This document shows positions 1 to 5,475 of a stretch of DNA of 10,852 nucleotides, in pieces (the first letter of the stretch is position 1; the number at the start of each line of letters is the position of its first letter). This DNA is from Bifidobacterium breve (GTDB lineage: Bacteria; Actinomycetota; Acidimicrobiia; Acidimicrobiales; Ilumatobacteraceae): positions 1 through 10,852 of the forward strand of contig CALPPJ020000024.1 of NCBI GenBank assembly GCA_943325425.2. The letters are read 5' to 3'. The notes beneath the pieces are model-generated. The model was not told the origin of the DNA. It worked only from the letters and a program-made list of their open reading frames with translations, and ran no database searches. Position numbers and translations under genes: made by a program.

Positions 1-1020
1 AAAACCAATGACTTGAGCGACCACTTCGGTCACTTCCCCATCTGAATTGATGAGCTCACACAACAGGCGGTATCGCTGCGGCATCTCGGCCGACCAAGGT
101 TGCACGCGCGGCACTTCGAATGAAGTTTTTGCGGTGTGCCCCGAAAAGCCATACGGCTGAAGGTGACGATGTGGAACTTTTGACGAATGAATTTTTCCCA
201 GACGTTTGCCTTCAAGGGTTTCAACCCATGAACGGATTGACCAACCCGAGCCAAGTGGACTCTGCGAGTTGTTGTCGGTCACGCCGATAAAGGCCGAGAC
301 ATTCATCGTTGCCAAACATTGATCGGAATCCCAATCGGCTAGAGCATGCAATTGGGCAATGTGTACTACTGCTCGTGACTCTAGAAAGATCTCACGGTGT
401 AGACCAGCCATCCACCATTGGTCTTGATCTTCGACGTACGACTGGGCGCTGTAGCGCGGCACAAAGATTGCGAGAGTATTCCTGCCTGCTTGCAAATACT
501 CGGTGATGTCGTACTCGCTTGGTAAACGACTATCGGTGCCGTAACCGACGAATGTTCCATTGACAAATACTGCGTGAACACTTTCGGCGGCACCTACATG
601 AATGATCGTGCGGCGTGGCTTCCAGTTTTTCGGAACCGTAAATGAGCGGCGGTACACACCCGTTGTGTTTTCGGAAGGAGTCTCAGGGGGGCGCAATGGC
701 CACGGCATTTGCACATTGGTGTAATGCGGAAGATCCCCGGTTTTCTGAACCGTCCAGTTGCCTGGAACGGCAACCGTCAACCAACCCGCAGTTGATGACA
801 AATCTTTCTTGACGGCGGTATTTGGAACTGCATCTGGCGACGACCACAGTTTGAGTTGCCAATTGCCATTCAGACCTTGCCACCACGGCGATGCTTCTCG
901 ACCTATCCGCGCCTCATCAGCATCTGAGCACGCGGTCATCACCTGACGCATCGGCAATCGGCCGATTGCCACCTGAGTTGGGTCGAGCCATGGACGAAAT
1001 TCGCTGAAAGCTGAAATCAC
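1..1020 (-). CDS. lacZ: Beta-galactosidase, GH2 LacZ type (N-terminal 340 residues; C-terminus beyond left edge)
   Basis: Cytoplasmic enzyme hydrolysing terminal beta-galactosides such as lactose. The visible part reads open from GTG at 1020 to the window edge. Residues 10-25 (PWLDPTQVAIGRLPM) match the conserved LacZ N-terminal signature DWENPxVTxxNRLP. Residues about 48-215 form the sugar-binding jelly-roll domain, with LNGNW (50-54), VPGNW (85-89; N88 aligns with the substrate-contacting N102 of E. coli LacZ), DSRLPSEYD (163-171) and EDQDQWWMAGLHRE (197-210). Residues about 220-340 are the first immunoglobulin-like domain, with the typical PWSAEMPQRYRL. The catalytic glutamates lie in the TIM barrel, outside the window. 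There is no signal peptide. The start is the only candidate between the in-frame TGA at 1033-1035 and the conserved motif; it lies 12 bases after the transpeptidase stop and has no well-spaced Shine-Dalgarno. Likely co-transcribed with the transpeptidase. The family call is firm; the substrate is inferred. Confidence 0.93.
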   Translation of the reverse strand, partial: MISAFSEFRPWLDPTQVAIGRLPMRQVMTACSDADEARIGREASPWWQGLNGNWQLKLWSSPDAVPNTAVKKDLSSTAGWLTVAVPGNWTVQKTGDLPHYTNVQMPWPLRPPETPSENTTGVYRRSFTVPKNWKPRRTIIHVGAAESVHAVFVNGTFVGYGTDSRLPSEYDITEYLQAGRNTLAIFVPRYSAQSYVEDQDQWWMAGLHREIFLESRAVVHIAQLHALADWDSDQCLATMNVSAFIGVTDNNSQSPLGSGWSIRSWVETLEGKRLGKIHSSKVPHRHLQPYGFSGHTAKTSFEVPRVQPWSAEMPQRYRLLCELINSDGEVTEVVAQVIGF

Positions 1021-1032
1021 TCTCTTAGCGTG

Positions 1033-1935
1033 TCACGCCGCAGGTGGCGTGGAGTGCACCCAGATCTTCATTCCCATTGGGGCCAGGTCGGCCGACCAAA
1101 TGAAGTCCATCGCCGGCGTTGACATGCGAACACAGCCGTGTGAGGCCGGATAATTGGGGATCTTGTAGGCACCGTGGAGCCCGATGCCCTTGTTGAAGTA
1201 CTTCGGACGATAAATATCGCCGAGATCGCCTTCACGCCAGCCGTCTTCAACCTGCCGGTCAATCACAAAAATGCCATCAGGGGTAATGGCATCGCCGTGA
1301 ACCCACTTGCCCCATTCATTCTTGTCGCGCTCTTTGAAAGGAATCCCCGACCCGGTTGAAACGTTGATTGTCCAGACCGTATTGGCTTCCTGAATAATGA
1401 AAAGCAATTGGCGATCTTTATCAACTTCGATCAAAGTGCCTTGATTAGTTGTTCCATGAGCCCGAGTTGTTGCACCGCTTAATGCTGCAGCGGTTGCCTC
1501 ATCCACTTCAGAGGTCGGGTTGAGACCGGAGTATTTCTGAAAGGCCATCACCGCTTGAGAGGTCGTGACACCATAATCACCGTTCGTTGATTGCAACCAG
1601 AATCCGAGATCAAGCAATCGTTGTTGCACTCGAGAAGTTTCAGGGCCATCAGTATCGCCAACAGCCACGAGGGGGACGTCCATGGGTGCGACTGCGATAA
1701 CAACTGGTTGTAACGGGGGCAAAGTTGTTACGGGAGCAAGAGTTGTCTTTGCTGGCAAAGTTGTTGAGACCGGAGTTGTCGGCGGAGCTAATTCAATGAG
1801 CGCTGGCGATTGCGCTGCTGCCTCTGCGCTTGATGAAACGACACCTGAACAACTCGAAAAGGTCAATGAAATCAAGCCAATTGACACAACCACGAGCGCA
1901 CTCATTGTTTGCGTGTGGTTGAAACTCCTATTCAC
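1033..1935 (-). CDS. Lipoprotein L,D-transpeptidase (PG-binding domain + YkuD domain)
   Basis: Cell-wall enzyme expected to form 3-3 peptidoglycan cross-links or attach proteins to peptidoglycan, acting outside the membrane. A lipoprotein signal (hydrophobic residues 12-27) ends in a lipobox FSSC with C29 as the lipidated residue. A Thr/Pro/Val linker follows (about 50-80, repeats of TTLP type), then a PF01471-like peptidoglycan-binding domain (about 94-152: VQQRLLDLGFW, GDYG, AVMAFQKYSGL). The YkuD catalytic domain spans about 165-295, with H254 and the signature SHGCVRM (265-271) carrying catalytic C268. Length (300 residues) is normal. The start is GTG at 1935; an ATG at 1905 would remove N-terminal R3, leaving a signal peptide without positive charge, so GTG is preferred. 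No good Shine-Dalgarno is visible for either. It lies 66 bases after the oxygenase gene and 12 bases before lacZ. Confidence 0.93.
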   Translation of the reverse strand: MNRSFNHTQTMSALVVVSIGLISLTFSSCSGVVSSSAEAAAQSPALIELAPPTTPVSTTLPAKTTLAPVTTLPPLQPVVIAVAPMDVPLVAVGDTDGPETSRVQQRLLDLGFWLQSTNGDYGVTTSQAVMAFQKYSGLNPTSEVDEATAAALSGATTRAHGTTNQGTLIEVDKDRQLLFIIQEANTVWTINVSTGSGIPFKERDKNEWGKWVHGDAITPDGIFVIDRQVEDGWREGDLGDIYRPKYFNKGIGLHGAYKIPNYPASHGCVRMSTPAMDFIWSADLAPMGMKIWVHSTPPAA

Positions 1936-2001
1936 AATAAGTGTGACGGTAGTTTCTATTTTTCACCAAGTGGTGGATAGTCCCTGCATACGGTACATAA
2001 A

Positions 2002-2586
2002 TCAGTTGTATTGCTCGGGCAGTTCAAACCAAATTGTGAGTCCGTATTTGATGCCACCGGTTAGCGGCAGAGTCTGATGAGGGTGCGTCACCAACGATGG
2101 CCATGCCAACAAAGATCCAACTGGGACGTTGCCATTGGTGAATGACTGTTGCGGAAATTCAAGTTCGGCACCTTGATACGAGTCATTGAGTTTGACCGAG
2201 GCCGACACCTGCGCGACATCGTGATGAATACGCAAATCGGTTTGACCGTCGAGGCTGTACTTGATGATGAAGGCGTCGCGCAGTCCGCAGTAGTCAATGA
2301 GCGGCCACTTCTGTTGCAACTGAGGCCAGATGCGCTCACCTAAATCGATCATGAGGTTTTCGTAGAGCCGCGGACTAATGACGGCAAGGCTGATTTCGTG
2401 CCCTGGAACCGGATCATCGGGGTTCGGTTCAAAGCCGCCTACCGCTTCAGCGGCATTAATCACGGCCTGACACATCTCGGGAGTCCAAAACGGCATCATC
2501 AGTAGGTTCTCGCCGACTTCAACCATGTCGCCATCATCATTTTGCGCTTCTTGATAACCCAAGACTCGTTCAAGATCAGTTGTCAT
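2002..2586 (-). CDS. 2-oxoglutarate/Fe(II)-dependent oxygenase, prolyl 4-hydroxylase-like
   Basis: Probable dioxygenase using Fe(II), O2 and 2-oxoglutarate to hydroxylate an unknown substrate. The C-terminal half holds the double-stranded beta-helix core. The iron-binding facial triad is visible as H121-x-D123 (IHHD) and distal H170 (THPHQTLPL). K180 in GGIKYGLTIW sits where prolyl hydroxylases place the basic residue binding 2-oxoglutarate. AELEFP and VPVGSLLAWPS are also typical. With 194 residues it is a single-domain member without signal peptide, so cytoplasmic. I chose ATG 2586: the frame stays open upstream to 2667, but that would overlap the synthetase by 92 bases with an unconserved tail. 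From 2586 it overlaps the end of the synthetase gene by 11 bases, so translational coupling is likely. Related proteins occur in phages and marine bacteria. Family confident, substrate unknown; protein, ribosomal or metabolite targets are all possible. Confidence 0.85.
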   Translation of the reverse strand: MTTDLERVLGYQEAQNDDGDMVEVGENLLMMPFWTPEMCQAVINAAEAVGGFEPNPDDPVPGHEISLAVISPRLYENLMIDLGERIWPQLQQKWPLIDYCGLRDAFIIKYSLDGQTDLRIHHDVAQVSASVKLNDSYQGAELEFPQQSFTNGNVPVGSLLAWPSLVTHPHQTLPLTGGIKYGLTIWFELPEQYN

Positions 2587-3538
2587 GGTGAACAGTCTGC
2601 CAGTCGGCCGGGATCGTCCACGGGGACCTTGGTAATCGCTCGAGACTGAAATCGGTGCGGAGATCATTCACGCTTTGTGGTCGCTCAATCTGACTTCCGA
2701 TACTTCGAGCAAGTTCGCCCAGAACTTCCTGGCTACCAATTCCACGTTGACCTAATTCTTCAAGAGTGACCGCCCCATGTCGTTTGGCCAACCTCTCTCG
2801 GTCTTGACCTACGACAAGAGGCACATGAACATATTGCGGAGTCGGGTAACCCAACAGTTTCTGTAGATGAATGTGGCGACCAGTGCCTAGCAATAAGTCA
2901 TCGCCACGAACTATTTGAGTGACACCTTGTTCGGCGTCATCTACCACCACTGCCAGGTTGTACGCCGGCACACCGTCATTGCGCAGTAGCACCATGTCAT
3001 CGATCACGGTTATGGTCGGTCCAGCAACTAGGTCATCCACGACGTACGTCTCGTTATTCGTTCGGAGGCGCCACGCCGGTGGACGACCACTTTGTTCACG
3101 CTCTGAGCGATCGCGAGCCGACAGGTTGCGGCAGGTGCCCGCATATGCCCCTTCGATAGTTGGTCCATGCGGCGCCTGAATTGACTCAAGAATTTCACGA
3201 CGGGTGCAATAACACGGATACATCAGATCTTGTTGCCGTAAACCTTCAACGATCTCACGATAGAGATCAAAGCGCTCACTCTGTCGAATGACGTTTGATC
3301 CAAACGTCATTCCGAGTTGTGCAAGGTCGTTGATCTGTCGTGCTTCATGTTCGGACTTACTATTCGCGCGATCAAGGTCTTCAAATCGAAGAAGCAGTTC
3401 ACCATCGCGCTGGTGCGCACACAGCCACGCAATCACGGCGGTACGTAAGTTGCCAATATGTAGCGGCCCGGTTGGAGAAGGCGCAAAACGACCAATCACC
3501 TTTGCATTCTCGCCGAATTGTGCTGCCGAATACACCAT
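2576..3538 (-). CDS. gluQ: Glutamyl-Q tRNA(Asp) synthetase
   Basis: Activates glutamate and transfers it to the queuosine base at position 34 of tRNA(Asp), not to the tRNA 3' end. It resembles the catalytic half of glutamyl-tRNA synthetase: GRFAPSPTGPLHIGN (16-30) contains the HIGH-type motif, and RLAKRHG (249-255) replaces KMSKS. The zinc site typical of GluQRS is present as C109-x-C111, Y132 and C136. The 320-residue length fits a synthetase lacking the anticodon-binding domain, and the RGDDLL motif (211-216) supports class Ic. Start ATG 3538 gives a short tail before the nucleotide-binding motif, as in E. coli. It is probably first in the minus-strand series, reading away from the divergent nuclease gene. 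Function implies that the organism makes or salvages queuosine; no queuosine genes are in the window. A discriminating GluRS fragment is the less likely alternative. Confidence 0.93.
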   Translation of the reverse strand: MVYSAAQFGENAKVIGRFAPSPTGPLHIGNLRTAVIAWLCAHQRDGELLLRFEDLDRANSKSEHEARQINDLAQLGMTFGSNVIRQSERFDLYREIVEGLRQQDLMYPCYCTRREILESIQAPHGPTIEGAYAGTCRNLSARDRSEREQSGRPPAWRLRTNNETYVVDDLVAGPTITVIDDMVLLRNDGVPAYNLAVVVDDAEQGVTQIVRGDDLLLGTGRHIHLQKLLGYPTPQYVHVPLVVGQDRERLAKRHGAVTLEELGQRGIGSQEVLGELARSIGSQIERPQSVNDLRTDFSLERLPRSPWTIPADWQTVHHDN

Positions 3539-3557
3539 TAGCGAATTTGGCTCAGTT

Positions 3558-3575
3558 CTACGCTCGATCTCGTAG
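3558..3575. repeat. Small dyad in the divergent gluQ/nuclease spacer
   Basis: CTACG at 3558-3562 is matched by CGTAG at 3571-3575, with an 8-base spacer. It lies in the 59-base region between two divergent genes and overlaps the place where a -35 element for the nuclease would be expected. It may be an operator half-site pair, but arms of five bases can arise by chance. Confidence 0.25.
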
Positions 3576-3585
3576 CTCTATTGCC

Positions 3586-3591
3586 TAGTCT
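3586..3591 (+). promoter_or_regulatory. Candidate -10 element for a leaderless nuclease mRNA
   Basis: TAGTCT fits the actinobacterial TANNNT -10 consensus and is followed by exactly six bases before the GTG start at 3598. That places the transcription start at or next to the start codon. No Shine-Dalgarno is present, which supports leaderless translation. A -35 element is not obvious. Confidence 0.4.
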
Positions 3592-3597
3592 TTTGTT

Positions 3598-4461
3598 GTG
3601 GAGTCCCGTCTGTCAAAATTTCTTCGGCCAGGCTTTACCGTCTCCATGCTTTTCGTTGTTGCCTCGTGTGGGTCGTCACCATCAGATGTGGTGGCGATTG
3701 AGGTTGACAATTCAATATCGGTTGAAACTACTGCTGACAGTTCGACGACCATGCCAGTTGATTCGACGATCGCAATCACAACGACCCAAGTTGTCGTTAC
3801 ATCAATACCCTCTACGCCAGCACCTGTCACTTCGGCACCAGTTAGCCCGACTGCACCGCCAACGACGCCAGCACCAACTACGCCGGCGCCAATCACTCAA
3901 CCACCCACAACTCAACCCCAAGCGACGCAGCCACCTGCACCGTCAGACCCAGTTGGTTTACGGATTGAACCCGAATTCGTCGGTGGTTACGACCGAGATT
4001 TATTCGCCGACTGGTACGACGCCGATCGCAATGGGTGCAATACCCGCAAGGAAGTTTTGATTGCCGAATCACTAGACCCAGTCCAGATCGGCGCGCGGTG
4101 TGCGATCACTGGCGGACGTTGGTTCTCTATTTACGACAATGTCGAGACGACTGATTCATCGTCGTTTGACATTGACCACATGGTGCCCCTCAGCGAAGCG
4201 TGGGACTCTGGTGCATGGAATTGGAATGCCGATCAGCGCAAGCATTTCGCTAATGATCTTGATCAACCGTTCTTTTTAATCGCAGTAACGGCTTCGAGTA
4301 ATCGTTCAAAGAGCGATCGCGATCCAGCTGAATGGATGCCGCCGAATTCTGGATATCACTGTGAATATGTGCGTATCTGGATTGAGATCAAGCGGGCTTG
4401 GGACTTATCGGTTGATCAAGCCGAGCATGATTACCTAGCGCAGAAATTAGCGAGTTGCTGA
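3598..4461 (+). CDS. Secreted lipoprotein with DUF1524/GmrSD-C-type HNH nuclease domain
   Basis: Probable extracellular, membrane-tethered nuclease. Residues 1-24 form a lipoprotein signal: basic K7/R10, hydrophobic VSMLFVV, and lipobox VASC with C24. Residues about 40-118 are a low-complexity Thr/Pro/Gln/Ala linker that could span the cell wall. The catalytic domain (about 120-287) has the family hallmarks FDIDHMVPLSEAW (190-202; D193-H194 of the His-Me finger), FANDL (217-221), NRSKSDRDPAEWMPP (235-249, including N235) and a C-terminal K265/W268 segment. C147, C168, C255 and C287 could form disulfides outside the cell. GTG at 3598 is the only start giving a full signal peptide. Likely role: degrading environmental DNA or RNA for phosphate and nucleotides, or wall-associated DNA processing. 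Substrate unproven. It is the only plus-strand gene between two minus-strand groups, and its end lies four bases from the convergent dehalogenase gene. Confidence 0.88.
   Translation: MESRLSKFLRPGFTVSMLFVVASCGSSPSDVVAIEVDNSISVETTADSSTTMPVDSTIAITTTQVVVTSIPSTPAPVTSAPVSPTAPPTTPAPTTPAPITQPPTTQPQATQPPAPSDPVGLRIEPEFVGGYDRDLFADWYDADRNGCNTRKEVLIAESLDPVQIGARCAITGGRWFSIYDNVETTDSSSFDIDHMVPLSEAWDSGAWNWNADQRKHFANDLDQPFFLIAVTASSNRSKSDRDPAEWMPPNSGYHCEYVRIWIEIKRAWDLSVDQAEHDYLAQKLASC
3802..3948 (+). repeat. Low-complexity Thr/Pro-rich coding repeat (linker)
   Basis: Encodes residues about 69-117 of the lipoprotein nuclease with irregular TTPAP and TQPP units. Near-repeats such as ACGCCAGCACC/ACGCCGGCGCC are visible in the DNA. 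The tract is prone to length change by slippage and probably serves as a flexible spacer between the lipid anchor and the nuclease domain. Confidence 0.7.
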
Positions 4462-4465
4462 AGAA

Positions 4466-5371
4466 TTAAGCAATCGCCTGCAAAATGAAATTGGCGAGCT
4501 CTTCGCCGCAGTCTTCTTGTAAGAAGTGTCCTCCGCCAACGATGGTCGTGTGCATTGAGGTCTCAGCACCTGGTACAGCTTTTCTAAAAGCCCACTCACC
4601 ATTTTTTGACACTGGATCGCTGTCACTGAATGCACAAATGAACGGCTTAGTCCATGCCTTCAATACTTCCCATGCCTTGATGTTGGCTGTTGATGACGGA
4701 TCATCAAGCGAAGCCGGAACCAGTGTTGGGAAAATGCGTGCGGCTGACTTGTATGACTCGTCAGGGTATGGAGCGTCATAGGCGGCCATTACTTCAGGCG
4801 CGAGCGGCTTCTTCGCGCATCCACCTTGAATGATTTGCGCTGTAGGAAATGTCGGCGTTTCTTGACTGAATTTGCGCCATGCCAAGAAAGCTTCATTCGG
4901 TGCAGGATCACCGGTGGGTAGTCCACCGTTGGCCAACACGATGCGCGCGAAACGGTCGGGGAAAGCAGTTGCCAAACGTAAGCCGATCAAACTGCCCCAG
5001 TCTTGACACACCAACGTGAGGTTTTTGAGATCATTCGCAACGAGCCATTGACTCATCCAATCAACGTGACGTTCATAGGTGAAATCAGATGTGAGGGTTG
5101 GCTTATCGCTACGACCAAAACCGACAAGGTCGGGAGCAATCACTCGATGTCCCGCGCCAGTCAAGACTCGAGCGACCTTGCGATACAAGAAACTCCACGA
5201 GGGTTCGCCGTGTACGCACAAGAAAGTTTCGGTGGCGTCTTTGGGTCCGATGTCAACATGAGCAACGCGAATCACGGTGCCGTCATCGGCTGTGATGTTG
5301 GTGTAGGTGGGCTCAAAAGACCAATCGGGAACATTGGCGAAGGCAGAATCGGGAGTACGAAGAAGTTCCAT
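4466..5371 (-). CDS. dhlA-like: Haloalkane dehalogenase, HLD-I subfamily (alpha/beta hydrolase)
   Basis: Cleaves carbon-halogen bonds of haloalkanes to give an alcohol and halide, using water. The alpha/beta-hydrolase core shows HGEPSWSFLYR (54-64; oxyanion/halide region), the nucleophile motif VCQDWGSLIGLR (121-132) with D124 and halide-binding W125, acid D252 in AFSDSDPV, and base H282 in GGGHFLQED. W165 in the cap (LAWRKF) aligns with W175, the second halide-stabilising Trp of DhlA. An Asp nucleophile followed by Trp separates it from esterases and epoxide hydrolases, and the position of the acid after the cap supports HLD-I. The 301-residue length is typical. There is no signal peptide, so cytoplasmic. 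ATG 5371 gives the usual N-terminus. The gene has its own upstream region with repeats. Natural substrate unknown. The symbol is by similarity only. Confidence 0.9.
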   Translation of the reverse strand: MELLRTPDSAFANVPDWSFEPTYTNITADDGTVIRVAHVDIGPKDATETFLCVHGEPSWSFLYRKVARVLTGAGHRVIAPDLVGFGRSDKPTLTSDFTYERHVDWMSQWLVANDLKNLTLVCQDWGSLIGLRLATAFPDRFARIVLANGGLPTGDPAPNEAFLAWRKFSQETPTFPTAQIIQGGCAKKPLAPEVMAAYDAPYPDESYKSAARIFPTLVPASLDDPSSTANIKAWEVLKAWTKPFICAFSDSDPVSKNGEWAFRKAVPGAETSMHTTIVGGGHFLQEDCGEELANFILQAIA

Positions 5372-5375
5372 AAAG

Positions 5376-5394
5376 TGACACTATATATGACACT
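5376..5394. repeat. Tandem direct repeat TGACACT x2 over the dehalogenase promoter
   Basis: Two exact TGACACT copies (5376-5382 and 5388-5394), separated by ATATA, repeat with a 12-base period, close to one helical turn. They lie just upstream of the ATG at 5371 and cover the putative -10. They could be tandem operator half-sites for a regulator of the dehalogenase. Confidence 0.5.
5380..5385 (-). promoter_or_regulatory. Candidate -10 element for the dehalogenase gene
   Basis: Read on the minus strand this is TATAGT, a strong TANNNT match, followed by eight bases before the ATG at 5371. The very short or absent leader and lack of a Shine-Dalgarno suggest leaderless translation. The element is embedded in the TGACACT repeat. 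The expected -35 position (about 5403-5408) shows no consensus and touches the inner arm of the inverted repeat at 5407-5416. Confidence 0.45.
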
Positions 5395-5406
5395 ACTTAC
5401 CCTGGG

Positions 5407-5458
5407 CGATCTGGTCGGAAATAACTGAGGTTTTCTACTACTTCGCCAGACCAGATCG
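5407..5458. repeat. 10-bp perfect inverted repeat between the metallo-hydrolase and dehalogenase genes
   Basis: CGATCTGGTC (5407-5416) is matched exactly by GACCAGATCG (5449-5458) with a 32-base loop. A further pair, CCTGG (5401-5405) and CCAGG (5467-5471), flanks it. Arm centres are 42 bases apart, about four helical turns. It could be the end structure of the metallo-hydrolase mRNA, but no T-run follows on the minus strand, so it is not a standard intrinsic terminator. Alternatively it is a pair of operator sites upstream of the dehalogenase. Confidence 0.55.
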
Positions 5459-5475
5459 GTCTTTCACCAGGCGAT

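Noticed and set aside
1974..1990. Possible terminator or promoter between the oxygenase and the transpeptidase gene
   Set aside because: The 66-base spacer has only a CACC/GGTG mini-stem with no T-run on the minus strand and no convincing -35/-10 pair, so nothing was annotated.
1682..2077. Plus-strand open frame of 131 codons across the transpeptidase start
   Set aside because: Antisense to the Thr/Pro linker and signal peptide of the transpeptidase, which explains its Gly/Val-rich start; no supporting signal.
2587..2667. N-terminal extension of the oxygenase to an upstream start
   Set aside because: It would overlap the synthetase by 92 bases and adds a Gly/Arg/Pro-rich tail unlike the family; ATG 2586 gives a compact coupled arrangement.
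3581..4060. Plus-strand open frame of 159 codons rich in Arg/Gln/His
   Set aside because: It is the shifted-frame shadow of the Thr/Pro-rich linker of the lipoprotein nuclease; the composition comes from reading ACN/CCN codons out of frame, and no domain is present.
5003..5428. Plus-strand open frame of 141 codons antisense to the dehalogenase
   Set aside because: The minus-strand frame encodes a complete, motif-rich dehalogenase; the antisense protein shows no recognisable feature and no promoter or ribosome-binding site.
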